From Hygrocybe punicea (Eukaryota; Basidiomycota; Agaricomycetes; Agaricales; Hygrophoraceae), in contig OY744469.1 in NCBI GenBank assembly GCA_963556145.1, positions 6,296,767-6,360,766 on the forward strand: a stretch of DNA of 64,000 bases, given 5' to 3'. How positions within the stretch are numbered: position 1 is the first letter of the stretch; each line of letters opens with the position of its first letter. Of the stretch, positions 34,401 through 45,386 are shown piece after piece. The notes under the pieces are model-generated. The model was not told where the DNA came from. It worked only from the letters and a program-made list of their open reading frames with translations, and did no database searches. The translations under genes and the position numbers were made by a program.

Positions 34401-36010
34401 ATTCAAGTGCTCTTGCAACATGATTCCTTTGCACTAACAAAGGTGTGCATTCAAAGTCTTTTTCTGTTGGCTTACAAGGTCCAGTAAACAAGATAGCCAG
34501 GACATCATCAAGATCATCAACAGGTGGGGGTAATGCTTGATACACCTTTGGGATCAGTGACTGGAAAGCAACAACATGTGATGTCATCTTCCTCATGCCT
34601 GATGCCACTCGCACAAAACAACAGTTGTGACGTACACGAGCTATAATCAACTTTTCAACAAACCGAAGGCTTGCAAGTTCCTTTGGCACACAACCTAGCC
34701 AAAGCCCCCTTGCTAGAGCAAGAGGGGGAACATTTCCTTTTCTAACACAGCTTCGACAGGTACCACAAATCTTATCACATTGGTAATCTAGAACAGGTCC
34801 TTTATATTCTCGAATTTTCTCTCTCAATTTTTTTCTTTCAATCCTCGTTACTCCTGGAGCTTCAAGAACACTAAGCATGCCTTTTACACTTTTCAATCGG
34901 CTCAAATTGCTTAATGGTATGAGCTCACCACACACAGCACAGCCTGACTCTTCAAATGTACTAGGCATTGAGTCACCACAAAAGTCTGACACAACTGTAT
35001 GTGCTAGTTCTTGAGACAAAGGAGGAGGAGGAAAGAAACACTCCACTTCCTCTGCTTTCTTGGCAGCATATACAGCACGTTGTCCTTCATGTTTTTTGTC
35101 TAATTTTTTGTCAGACAAGGCAGCAGGCTTGAGCTTCCATTGTTGGGGTTTTGCTCCCTGCTTTATTGAAAAGACACTAACATATGAATTGCAGCTCACA
35201 CAGTGGTGGTCTTCAAAGTATGTCAGTAAATTTGCTTTAGGTACATGAGAGCCAATAGAAATATGATGGATGTGAGCAAGTTTATGCACCATTTGAACAG
35301 GAATATATGGAATGAGGTTAAGCAATGGTACATTTGCATGAATAAACTTCTGCATGACAGGATATGACCTCAAACCATCATTGTCAAGGTGATTAACAAA
35401 AGTGAAAACAGAATTTGGATTTATGTTATCATCACTGCTTTGAATAAATGGCAAGATTTCACTGGCAGGAAATAGATGTGACCTCCCCCCACCAACAAGA
35501 ACTACATGTTTGTCTTGACCTTGAATTATCATTTCCTGTTGAGGCACACTGAGAGAGGAAGAGCATTTACATTTGGCATGAAATAATGCAAAACATGGTA
35601 AGTGTGAGGGAAAATAATGTTGAATTATCTCAAAAGTGTAATGTGGTCGACAGAGTGACAGCAGATCTTGTGTGACAAATAACCAGTGTAGATTGAGGCT
35701 AGGAGGCAGTCGATGTCCTGCCAAATGAAAAGCTTCCAAGGTTGAAGGGAGCAAGCCTTTCTTCTTGCCAGCATACTTACACAGTTTTGAAATGCTTGCA
35801 GGGGAATTTGAACGTGCAAGCAGCGCACAGTAATCATGGCAAAACATCAGATTCTGTTTTAAAACAAGTGATGGTGTGCAACACTCAGAAGCAACATTGT
35901 GTTCTGGTACAAGAAAGAACTGAATTGCACATATGTAGAGTTGTGCATATAATTGATGCACGAATGAAACCCACATCATCCTATATTCAGTTTTAATGGG
36001 GTTGGTCAAA
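28412..36010 (-). mobile_element. Helitron 2 (protease-tailed, decayed), inverted relative to Helitron 1
   Basis: The 3' end on the minus strand is CTAG at 28415-28412, preceded by the hairpin GCCGTGCACAGCAACGGC (28436-28419). It matches the Helitron 1 end almost base for base, including an upstream AGGACTCGGAYATGCC. The coding region runs to about 35976. The 5' end is uncertain; a 24-bp minisatellite lies immediately upstream. Confidence 0.85.
28565..35976 (-). pseudogene. Helitron 2 Rep-helicase-peptidase polyprotein
   Basis: Same architecture and clear similarity to Helitron 1 over about 2,400 residues, but with many substitutions, so the pair is not a recent duplication. Lesions: TGA at 33354-33352 directly before the HUH segment HLHMLIW, a stop at 31458-31456 after QWKAAV, TAG at 31053-31051 between AGST and the helicase ML.LN segment, and a one-base frame change near 28785 in the peptidase-like domain. 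Preserved motifs include YVSDYITK, GGMGGTGKTQ, FFDEVSMLSC, GDFAQLPP, ALSRSASASG, NSCAYDSV and HFTSCI. A plausible start is the ATG at 35976 (MWVSFVHQ). The frame also remains open upstream through the minisatellite to 36636. Confidence 0.87.
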
Positions 36011-36154
36011 GGAAACTCATGGGGGGCAAATAACGGAGACCCCTGAGGGGTAATTGACCGGTAAATTGTGATCAAAGGAAACCTCTGTGGCATGATAGAC
36101 CAACTCCCACTGAGGTGAACCAACCTGCACATCGCAGTTGAAGAAAACCCTGGG

Positions 36155-36580
36155 GGGCTAATTAAGAGACACCTGAGGGGGCGAACAGACAGAGTCATGC
36201 TGGGGCCAACAGACAGAGACATACGGGGGGCTATTAGCAGATGCCTGTGAGAGGACACAGACGGACACCCATGAGGGGCAACAGACAAATGCTGGCATGC
36301 AAACAACAGACACCCACAAGGGGCATTTAACAGACACCCACAGGGGGCAGCTAACAGACACTTATGGGAGGCAATTAATAGACATCCGCTGGGGACAATT
36401 ATCAGACACCCACGAGGGGCATTTAACAGACACCCGCAAGGGGCAACAGACAGACACCCACAGGGGGCAACAAATGGACACCCACAGGGGGCAACAGATA
36501 GACATCCACGGGGGGTATTTAACAGACACCCACGAGGGGCATTTAACCGACACCCAGATAAACACCTGCAGGGGACAATT
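36155..36580. repeat. 24-bp minisatellite upstream of Helitron 2
   Basis: About 17-18 degenerate units of 24 bp on the pattern ACACCCACAGGGGGCAACAG, alternating GGGGGCAACA and GGGGCATTTAA forms. Weaker copies reach back to about 36000. Because 24 is a multiple of three, the array is open in several frames. On the minus strand it reads eight-residue repeats of the CGCLLNAP type in the same frame as the Helitron 2 polyprotein. Confidence 0.8.
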
Positions 36581-36639
36581 GACCTGCGCGTCATGGTCAA
36601 CGGAGACTGACGAACACTACATGAGGCTGATATCATTAA

Positions 36640-37178
36640 AGGAACCTAGAAAGAAATGAGAAGCGCATAACGAGAAATATAAATACACTTACAACTAGCT
36701 GCGAAAATGGAATTTCATTTGCAACAAATGACAATTGATTCTGAAAGCATCGGAACAAAATGAAGACACAAGGAACAGGGTAAGCATGGAAACACTCACT
36801 GATTGTCGAATAGCATCTACCAAAGGCGATTGTCTGTGATTGTAACATGAAACGATACCAAACAAAAATGAGAAATGACGGACGCATATTGAACAAAAAC
36901 TCAGGCGACAGCCAGTGCTAGCTGGTGATAATGTGGCACACGGTGCAGATGCAAGTGGGCTTTGCGATAAGCAACAGATGGATACAGAAAGTGAAATTTG
37001 CCAGAGATAACGCATTGTGCAAAGGCAACGCTCGGAACTGTGACCGCAAGCGTGACACCTGGTAACATCTAAGTTTCGTACTCAATAAAATTTCTAAGTC
37101 CTTCCTTCACCTATCACCACCAGCACTACCGCCGGTATTTAGCCTTGCCAGCACCAGCACCTTCACCAACACTGCCAC
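36640..37178. other. Upstream region of the linker histone gene
   Basis: No gene was recognised. It separates the minisatellite from the histone start and should hold the histone promoter; no convincing TATA box was found. Confidence 0.3.
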
Positions 37179-38068
37179 ATGCTACCAAAAGTCACAAGGG
37201 AGAGCGAGGCCAAGAAGACAACTGTGAAGAAACCAGTATCCAAGACTGCCAAGGCTGCTGCGTCACGAAAGACATCATCAATGATTGTACGTCGTGCGCA
37301 TGGGAATTGCAATGTTATGCTAAGCTAAGGTTTCCTAGGAATGCATTGCCACCCATCCAGAGGAAGCACGGGCGGGCGTATCGTGCAACACCATCAAGAA
37401 GGTCTGTACGAGTGATGGATTGGCAGGGTCACTCGCTGATGATTGGGTTATCAGTATGCCGAGGACGTGTACAACCTGGCCATGTCTGCGGCCAACCTGT
37501 ATCAGCTGAACCAGGCGATTACTACTGGTGCGGAGAAGGGCACGTTTTTGTTGCCAAAGGGACCATCGGATAAAATCAAGCTAGCTCCCAAAGCGAGGGC
37601 CGATGCAGCAAAGGAGGTGAGTATGAAGGAAGAGGGTTTGCGTTGACTGATGATGTGATGCAGAACTCTAAGCCTGTGACGGCGAAGAAACCTGTGTCGA
37701 CGGCGAAGAAGGTGGCTGCACCGGTCAAGGCCAAGCCAACGAGTGGGACCCGGAAGGCGGCTCCAGCGAAGAAGGCATCGCTTGCTGCCAAGAAAGCAAA
37801 GACGACGAGTACAGCGACAATGAAGAGGGCTAGCACAGCGAAGAAGGCACCAGCGCCGGTGAAGAAGGCTGCTGCGACGAAGGTCACTCCAACGAAAAAG
37901 ACATTGAGCACAAAGACGGCGCAGAAGAAGGTTTGTGTTGACAGTTTTAGACGCTGACGCGCTGACGAGTTGGTTCAGGTGACTGCAAAGACGGCTGCGA
38001 GCAAGTTGAGAAGAGGATGGCCTGGGAGGCCAGGAGGGGTTGGTGTGAGGGCGGCCTCAACCACCTGA
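37179..38068 (+). CDS. Linker histone H1
   Basis: Five exons (37179-37286, 37339-37401, 37455-37616, 37664-37930, 37979-38068) join in phase 0 into 229 aa. The globular H15 winged-helix domain spans about residues 34-105: ECIATHPEEARAGVS, NTIKKYAEDVYNLAM, LNQAITTGAEKGTF and LLPKGPSDKIKLAP. A Lys/Ala/Pro-rich tail (AKKPVSTAKKVAAP, TKVTPTKKTLSTK) follows, as in fungal H1. The protein would bind linker DNA at the nucleosome entry/exit site in the nucleus. The last 20 residues (RRGWPGRPGGVGVRAAST) differ from a usual H1 tail and run into repeat DNA, so the original 3' end may have been replaced. It lies between Helitron 2 and gene B inside the 27-kb island; either a resident gene or transposon-captured. 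Confidence 0.88.
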
Positions 38069-38184
38069 AAGGGTGGTGTGCCCACCAGCCCAGGTGAGTG
38101 ACCCACCCCCTTATTACCCGACCTCTACTAACTGCAACCTCGACGGGCAATGACAACGACGATAGATGGGGCAAACACAACATT

Positions 38185-38434
38185 CAGAGAAGTCCCCACC
38201 CCTCTCCCTGCTGCCCAGCCCCCTGCTTCCCCAGCATACCTCGCGAATGTGGACAGCCGCGTCAATTGACACGCGCACGATGGTTCGCGAGGTGAACACA
38301 GGGCCGATGAGAAAGGTGACGAGGACGACAAGTCCCTGCCCCTCTCCCTGCTGCGCAGCCTCTACCTTGTCTCCCTAACACCTCGCGAATGCAGATGGCC
38401 GTGTCATTTGACATGCGCGTGATGTTCGCGAGGT
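38185..38434. repeat. Tandem repeat (about 143 bp, two units), each with a nested palindrome
   Basis: Two units share AGTCCC...CCCCTCTCCCTGCTGC and then a 55-56-bp symmetric motif: ACCTCGCGA at one end, a central GTCAATTGAC or GTCATTTGAC, and TCGCGAGGT at the other end (38238-38293 and 38380-38434). The same motif occurs at 47.8-48.2 kb. Confidence 0.75.
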
Positions 38435-38740
38435 GGATGCGACGACGATGACGCCAACTGACGAGGCCGACGACAACGATGGAGCAACAGCGAGGACAAT
38501 AAGTCGCGGGTTGTGACATAATTGCAGATTGAACACCATAGATGTCAAACCTGCTCTGTGTCAAATGCGTCGCCCACAACGTGTGCGTATACGAACGGAT
38601 GTGAACGCAGGGTCGATAAGTGGGCTGTTCCGGTGCCAGTTTATCCCTTTCATTATCTGACATGCACACGCTATAATAGCTCTCAAACAATGGCAGTTGA
38701 CAGCTACAAACTATATACGGAACAAAGGCAATTGCCCTAC

Positions 38741-41343
38741 TTAAACCTGGGGATCTGCTACACCAAGGAAAATGGCAAATTGAACATTGGAAGAAAGGAC
38801 CGTCAAACCAGATCGCTCCCCGAAATAAGTGCTCAGGGTGTAGCCGACTGCCACCAATGCATTCTCAGGAAGATCCTGTGTGCCCCGCTTGTATAGAGGG
38901 AAAGTGGATAGGTCTCGGAAGTCTTTATCCGAGAAGAGGAAGGGGCGGCCTGCCTTAGCACGACCATCATATATAGGTACTGCAAATACGAGACATAGAT
39001 TAGTGAATTGGTGTGTGAATGAGAAGTTATAACTATACTTTGCTCATCAAATGCACGCGAGGCTGGATAATATGACTGCTGTCCTTGACCCAGAGACCTG
39101 GAAGCTGGGCCTGGCACAGTCATGAAAAGGCCACCCAATTTACTTGGTGAAGGCGGAGCACTCGCCTCTGTAAAATGAGAGACCATCAATGACCGAAAAG
39201 ATATACAAGAGACGTATAATAGTTACGCTGCCTTCGGGTCAAGAAAGATATACCAAAAGAGGAGACGGAGCCAGTCACAACCCGAAAGCTGAACAATTTT
39301 CCCCAGAGTGAGGTATCACGACGCATTTCCTGGGCAAAAGGAACAATCGTTATCTTGCGCACAGGATAGCCTGCAGTGCTCTCGTTAACAAGAAAACATT
39401 CTGTTGCGACCCCTAGCATTATTCCAACCGCGTAGTTATTGGTTCCAGCAATCTTCAAGCGATGCGATTCCACTGTAAGGACATTGGGATGGATTCGGCT
39501 TGTATTGACAAAAAAACCAGACTTTTCGAAAACAAGGCCTTTCATTAGAGACCTATGCAAAACGTAAACAGGGAAATGTTATAACAATTAGAGACATACT
39601 TGGTAACAGACTCTGATAGCCCCTTGATGAGATTCGAGAGCTTGATACGTGGAGATCCATTTTCCGAGTTGAGAGAAAATGGTTGAACGTCGCAGAAGTG
39701 ACTGCAAAAGTGTTAACATCAAATGGATAGACAACGGTAACACATCACCTGAGTTTCGGGAGATTCTTATAGGTGTGATATAGTTTTGGATCTTGCAAGG
39801 TCTTACACATCACACCACTCAAGGCATCCTCTTCAGCCGCTTCATTGGCGCTAGCCGCAGCATCAGAAGGTTCAGATGCATTCCCCTGGGAAACGGCGTC
39901 GCTTGATGCGGATGCACCATCAGAAACATCACCGTCGGAATGCTTGTCGGGCTCAGCACCACCAGGAAGATCATTTCCTGGTTGCTCAGTGATGGGAGGC
40001 CTGGACCGGTAGACAGTTTAAATTATTTAAAGTAACAAAAAACGACGGAGCACATACTCTAAAGAATTTTCAATTTTTACAACCGGGGATGCAGGAGAAC
40101 TCAGATCGCCAGTCCTGCAAGAATAATCAGCAAATTTTACAACATGCATTTGGGATAAATCCTACAATTTGTCGGTGGGCGAAGGATGTACTTCGCTGGT
40201 ATCAACAGTGGTCTCAACTTGAATATGCGGCACTTGAGATCTTGTTTTTGCACCAGAGCGCCTGTGAGATCTAAGTAATAACAATGGCAAAGGAAGTGAA
40301 GTGAACGAATGTACTGCTCTTCTGTAATGCGAGCTTTTTCAGACATAACTTTATTGCGGCTGTATAACGAACGTTAGGCACGGAATTCGGCAGGTTTAGC
40401 TATATTTACCTGGAGCGGGGCCTGACAGGCATGGTGGAGACTTCACAAGGCTTCGTTTGAGAACTAGAGACAACAGGTGGTATTCCAAAATATGTGGAGC
40501 AAGACAGCAAACTCACGGCGCTGGCAACAGATCCTCTGTCTCGCTATCTCTGGTCTTTTTCACCAACTCCTGCCTATGCCTCTTGGGGGTAGACTTGCCA
40601 TTTCCACTTGCTGCTCTGGCCTTCAACACAGGAGAACTATAAATGCACGTCAGAATAAGTGGATCTCGTAACAATGTGTTAGACCTCAATTTATCCTCTT
40701 TGGCAGAAACTTCACACTGACCGTTGCTGCGCTTCAACTTCTCCTTGGTTACCTTGACCTTCACCTTCATTGCAGACGAGCTGATGGAAAAGGTGCATGA
40801 TGAAAATAGAGCATGGTAGAAAAAATAGCAAACCTCGGTCCATCCCCAGGGGAGATATCAGCGTCATCATCACTACCAAACTCAAACAATTGCTTAGTTT
40901 GAAACAAGGCGGTATCAACTTTTGGCCTGACAAGGGAAAGAAAGTGAAGTCGTCGACAAGCATTGCACAAACTAAATGCTTACGAAACAGATACTGCTGG
41001 AAGCTTCGCGTATGCCTCGGAGCCTGGGGCAGGGCTAGATGTGGATGATTTCTTTTTCTTTGAAGGGGATGCTGACGTGTCAATAATTTGGCTAACGTAT
41101 ATGTACAAGGCAGTCAGACAAACAGCATGTAACAGCATATAAAAATACGAACATATCAGAATCAGACAAAATGACAGAAATGGCGACTTTGCGCTTTTTG
41201 CCAGCTTGTTGACTGGTGGAAAGATGTAAAGGGAAACACATGAAGAAGGGGGAAACAACTCACGGCTTGGGACTCAGGGTACTATCAGGAGACTTGACTA
41301 TAGCAACTTTTCTTTTCGAAGATTTGCCAGGTGAACTGGCCAT
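38741..41343 (-). CDS. Multi-exon gene B, unknown function
   Basis: Minus-strand gene starting MASSPGKSSKRKVAI at 41343. Several short exons (about 41343-40490) encode a basic, Ser-rich, disordered region with nuclear signals (SPSKKKKSSTSS, STPKRHRQEL) and acidic patches (FGSDDDADIS). Exons at about 40010-39770, 39700-39605, 39552-39254, 39167-39039 and 38979-38741 follow in phase. They carry SHFCDVQPFSLN, NNYAVGIMLGVA, KLGGLFMTVPGP, IPIYDGRAKAG, STFPLYKRGTQDLPENALV and a final VGYTLSTYF ... FAIFLGVADPQV stop. The middle (40080-40480) is uncertain, though ITEEQYIRSL there looks coding. Proteins with PIYDGR and VAVGYT motifs are recurrent Agaricomycete hypotheticals often near transposons. No enzyme motif is seen. 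Confidence 0.65.
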
Positions 41344-41578
41344 ACAAAATGACAGTTATCAGTTCATGTTAAGCAGGACAAACGCAGTATTCACCGTTTC
41401 CGAGATGAAGGCATTGGGAACAAAAGCGTAAGGATTTGAAGATAAGCTGTGCGTGGTGCAAGATGCCAAATGGTGCAAGATGCCAAAATCCAAAAGGACG
41501 GCATGCTTATATGGAGAGAGGGAGGTGCTGCAAAAAATAGGAACGGCAAGAAGCCGCATGGTGACATGATGACCACAG

Positions 41579-41716
41579 AATGGAACGCCGCTGTACAGTC
41601 AGGTTACTAAGGCTGAGTTCAAAGCGTATGTTAAAGTGATATTTGATTTGACCGAAGCAGTGCTGCCCGCAGATACAAATGAAATCCTTGGCATATCCAG
41701 CAACATAGAAGCTGAT
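41579..41716 (+). CDS. Orphan exon with VTKAEF motif
   Basis: A 138-nt open segment bounded by CCACAG and GTAAGG reads NGTPLYSQVTKAEF ... LPADTNEILGIS. The VTKAEF box and following helix resemble the C-terminus of the 588-aa gene in the Tnp2 element (NNHVTKAEFDLAWDALAP). Neither a first exon nor a continuation could be joined with confidence, so it may be a relic of a related gene, placed between gene B and the right six-exon gene. Confidence 0.35.
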
Positions 41717-41814
41717 GTAAGGGGAACAGCACAGAGCAGAAGGTCATAAAATAAGTGTGAGAGCCGCAACTTGCAAGGCTGAAAGAATATGCTACTTTCC
41801 AGCAGACAACAAAT

Positions 41815-42225
41815 CTGAGAAGCCGACGAGGCTATATTTCAAAGGGTCCTGTCCTGTCAAGTTGAAACAGGGAAGAGCTAAGGCAAACAAGCAGACAAGA
41901 AGGTCACGGTGAGTGCGGAGGTTGCATAGATGATGATGAAGGAAGATGGGGCTCACCAGGTCATACTAACAATAAATAAGAGAAGCCGACAAGGCCGACC
42001 CAGAAGAGATATTTAAGACTGAAGGTCACGTCCTGTCGAGTTGAAACAAGGGAGTCACAATAACAAAACAAAATCTCTTGCTCACCGCAAGCAACCCAAA
42101 GGCAAATAGGCAGGCAGGAGGATCATGGTGAGTGCAGCGGTTGCATAGCTGACGACAAAGGAAGATGACACCTTAAGTTTAAAGGAATCACATTGAGTGT
42201 GGAGGTTGCATCCTATTGAGTTGAA
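41815..42225. repeat. Degenerate direct repeats upstream of the right six-exon gene
   Basis: Blocks GAGAAGCCGACRAGGC, GTCCTGTC.AGTTGAAACA and TGAGTGCRG.GGTTGCATAG recur two to three times with indels between about 41815 and 42225. No coding sense. Confidence 0.5.
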
Positions 42226-42426
42226 ATAAATGATTCCATTATCGGATCAAGAATCCTAGCAATGAATCGGATGAAGAAGGTAGGGCACACTGCCGGGCAA
42301 GAGAGAAGATGCACCAGGGGGATCATTCTAAGATGGACACAACACAATGTTTGGTGGAGGTACCGTAAAAAAGGATTGAAGGTGTGGCTATGGCAAGACC
42401 ACAGATTGAATGTACCTACCCAAGCC

Positions 42427-43639
42427 ATGAATCAGAACTACGAGATGCAGAACACATGTGAGTAGAGAATATTGTGTAACGGAAATTGGTACAGACGCTG
42501 AAACACACCTAGGTGATGCACTTGAGAAGCTCGCAGCTGAGCAAGAGGGTGCAGATCGACAACTAGCCAGCATAATGAAAGTGAGTCAACGGCAACAGGA
42601 AAGGGAATTGCTGACTTACCACACTGCAATGACTTCGAAACAGGTAACCCAATGGATGCGTCAGTTTAGTATAGTACATATGGAACGGCCTCCGACTTGG
42701 CGACTCATCAAGGTACCAGTTGAAGGTGCCAGTGGCAATGGGGCAGAAGGTGCGGTGATGGAGGAGAAGGTCTTCACACTCCAAGGCATCTTGTGTGGGT
42801 TGGACCTACCGCCCTTATTGGACGCAACAAAGTGAGCATTTTTGAGTGTTAACCCAAAATAAAAACCTCAGATGACTGCAATTTAGCATTAGGCCATCTC
42901 GCTACAGATACCTTAGACAGGGCATCATGATTACAGGTTCAGGAACATCCACTTTCAATGAGGCCGTGCAGTCGGCACAAGAAATCTACACACAATTTCA
43001 CCGCCAGTTCCCAGTTGGAAAGTTGGAACCCTGGAGTCCAACGACATATGCAGGGCATCATGCGCTTGATATATCAAACTGGTATTTCACTCCCAAGAAG
43101 GACGCACCAGAAATGGCACACACACCATTCACCGCAGCTGTTGATCCACATGGCGTCCTCGAGGAAATGGCCAAAGTGAACTACATTCATGGCGAGGAAA
43201 ATGTAGTTGCTTACTACAACCGCTACGTTGACGACCAGGGGAAGAAAAGGTATGGATCATCAGATCAATCAAAGGGCAAGCAATGTTGATGTGGAAATGC
43301 AGTTACGTGGAGGCCAAACCTCAAATGTTTCGCATTGGGGACCTTGTTGAAATTCAGATGTCGTTTGTCTCTGTACCGCTCAAGGGACAAAACTTCAAAA
43401 TGTTGAGTGTCCTACACTCGATCATGTTGCTCGATGACTCTTTCACACAGGTAAGGATTATTGCGAAAACGACGACATATTAATTTAATTCAAATTCACA
43501 GAATGCTTTGAGGAAACACCTGACACCAAAAGTTGATCAACCAAAGCCAACACTGAAGCGGCAGGTGGGATATAATTTAGAGGACAGAAATCCGAAGAGA
43601 GTCAATCTCGAGCAGAATGAGATGGAGGTGGGTGAGTGA
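42427..43639 (+). CDS. Six-exon conserved gene, right copy (317 aa), unknown function
   Basis: Exons at 42427-42457, 42495-42580, 42644-42831, 42887-43249, 43303-43450 and 43502-43639 join in phase to 317 aa, with no lesion. It matches the left copy (18273-19449, opposite strand) exon by exon: ALEKLAAEQEG, MRQFSIVHMERPPTWR, SRYRYLRQG, FNEAVQSAQEIY, WYFTPKKDAPEM, DPHGVLEEMA, MFRIGDLVEIQMSF, PLKGQNFKMLSVLHSI and a closing MEVGE (left copy MDVGE). By eye the two proteins are about half identical, so they split long ago, yet both remain open. Acidic helical N-terminus, then a compact C-terminal module; no catalytic signature and no signal peptide. Confidence 0.8.
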
Positions 43640-44979
43640 CGACAACATAGAATTTGGACTTCTGTTGCACAATACATCTGAATACATAAACGACTGCAAT
43701 TTATTTTCTTGTGGGAGCTGCTCTTGAGTAGACATAACATTTGGGGGTCTACTGGGCATCGGAGACGCAGTTGGCATTGTTGTATCTCTATGTGAAGGCG
43801 GCTGCAGCATTTTGACGACGTGGCACAATTTGGTGCAATCGCCGTCACTGATGTAGGTGGATGTGTGGGGGCAGCATGTACTCCCTTCTTAACTTCTGCA
43901 CGACGGTGACGGGGTACAGGACAGAACGAACGCAAGGCCCAGTGATAAGGCCAGGAATGCCCGTTCTTGCGCTCTAAGGTGGCGAATCCCTGAAGAGAGA
44001 GGCTTGGTTAAAACAGCATCTGATGGAAGGAAAAAAACACCCCTCACGTTCGTGCAATCTTGAGGTCTGTCTCGAACCAAATGAGACCAAGATCATTGAC
44101 CGAATGTCTGTTTTCCAGCCATCCCCACCTGCCAGGGCACACGCTTGCGTCTTGGCGACCTGTTGCAGTCGCATGAGATCGTTCATGAACCTTCGCTGAA
44201 ACTAGTAATAGGGCGTCAAATTGGCTGCCAATACCTCCTCGGTCCTCGATCCTGGTGGAAATACAAGGAAGTTAACCTTTTGGAAGCGAGCGGGAAGATT
44301 CGTACCAATTTCGTAGTCATCTCATGCACGTTTTTCATCAGAGTTGCATCGCAATACCAGACTTGCACAAGCGACGTTGAGCATCCTCTGGGACTGTCCG
44401 TGTCAATGTCTGGAAGGATGCGGTGCTAGATTCAATTGCAGTACGGTTCCGGCACAAACGCTGTCATGATCTACATCCAGCCATCGTCAGCACTGGCATG
44501 AGCCTGAGTGCGCCACCAAATAACTCTGGACATACCTTCTGATATGGCATCTTTCCCAAATCCTGCCCGTTCCTCTGCACCGGCACCCATTCCCTCGAAC
44601 GGTATTCGCAAGTCAGCATAAATCCCGAATATGCTCAGCAACAAGACCAACCGGCGGTGGCATCATCATCGTGATGTACTTTTCTTGTTCTCCGGCTGGC
44701 ATTTCTCATCGGGCTGTGCCCAAGTGGCACATGTGGAACCACAATTTTGACAGGCGGGCATCGGCGTGTCTGCGCATGGTTTAGTACGACAAGAACAGAC
44801 TAGCTGAATGAGCAGACTATGGATGCATATGATGCAACGGAGCCTCAGTCGCTCCTCCTCGGCCATCAGCTTTGCCCATCCAGGGAGTGAAGATATTCTA
44901 TCCACATAGCGCGGTGGGTATTTGAAAGGCAGAGCTCGCGAAGATATTACAGTTGGCGCGGTCGTTTGAAAGGCAGAGC
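43640..44979 (-). other. Possible fragmented minus-strand gene(s)
   Basis: Minus-strand open pieces include 45010-44666 (PFKYPPRYVDRISSLPGWAKLM, then a Cys-rich CIICIHSL ... VCSC ... CQNCGSTC), 44186-43974 (MNDLMRLQQVAKTQ) and 43828-43577. The Cys spacing suggests a small zinc-binding segment. I could not join these into one frame and do not recognise them; they may be remains of a gene at the right end of the island. Confidence 0.25.
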
Positions 44980-45092
44980 CAAACACAGGCAAACTTGGCA
45001 TTTGCCGCAACGATAGATTTTCGGACGAAAATTTGGCTAGGTGTGGTCCTCAAATAGACCGATCCTAAATATACATTTAGGACTCGGAATCC
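44980..45092. repeat. Right inverted repeat of the 27-kb island
   Basis: Reverse-complement partner of 17656-17765, with the same hairpin (ATTTAGGACTCGG against CCGATCCTAAAT). The six-exon gene copies at both ends are transcribed outward, toward these repeats. Confidence 0.6.
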
Positions 45093-45339
45093 TGCGTGAA
45101 AGGCACATGAAAAAGCGACCTCGCATCGAGAACGCGGCAAACATTGTCTGCTCTCCTTGCAGCCCAGTGCGTTGCTCCGCGGTTTAGGGTATGGTTGTGA
45201 AACTTCTTCTGCATTTGCAGCATAAAAATCACTTACATTCCTTGCTCCTGTTGGAAGTTCAGCTGTGGTCACCGCTATCCCCCTGCATCCCCGGCACTGT
45301 CTTGTTCGCCCGAACATGGCTATTATGTGCAACGTTGCT

Positions 45340-45349
45340 CATATAAAAG
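45340..45349 (+). promoter_or_regulatory. TATA box of the small secreted-protein gene
   Basis: ATATAAAAGA lies 38 bases upstream of the first in-frame ATG (45387) and 77 bases before the second (45426), a clear core promoter for the gene that follows. Confidence 0.6.
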
Positions 45350-45386
45350 AGTCGTCAGCATTGCAACTTCTCCTACCAGCACACAT

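Noticed and set aside
33352..36636. 1,094-codon single protein with repetitive N-terminus
   Set aside because: The first about 200 codons are minisatellite; the rest is the Helitron 2 N-terminal half, ending at a nonsense codon, so it is not a separate gene.
17656..45092. Simple giant palindrome from an assembly inversion
   Set aside because: The two arms are strongly diverged and differ in length and content, so they are not a recent inverted duplication or an assembly copy; long reads would still be needed to confirm the order.
44898..45332. 144-codon minus-strand ORF
   Set aside because: It runs through the right inverted repeat and the promoter of the secreted-protein gene, with no recognisable content.
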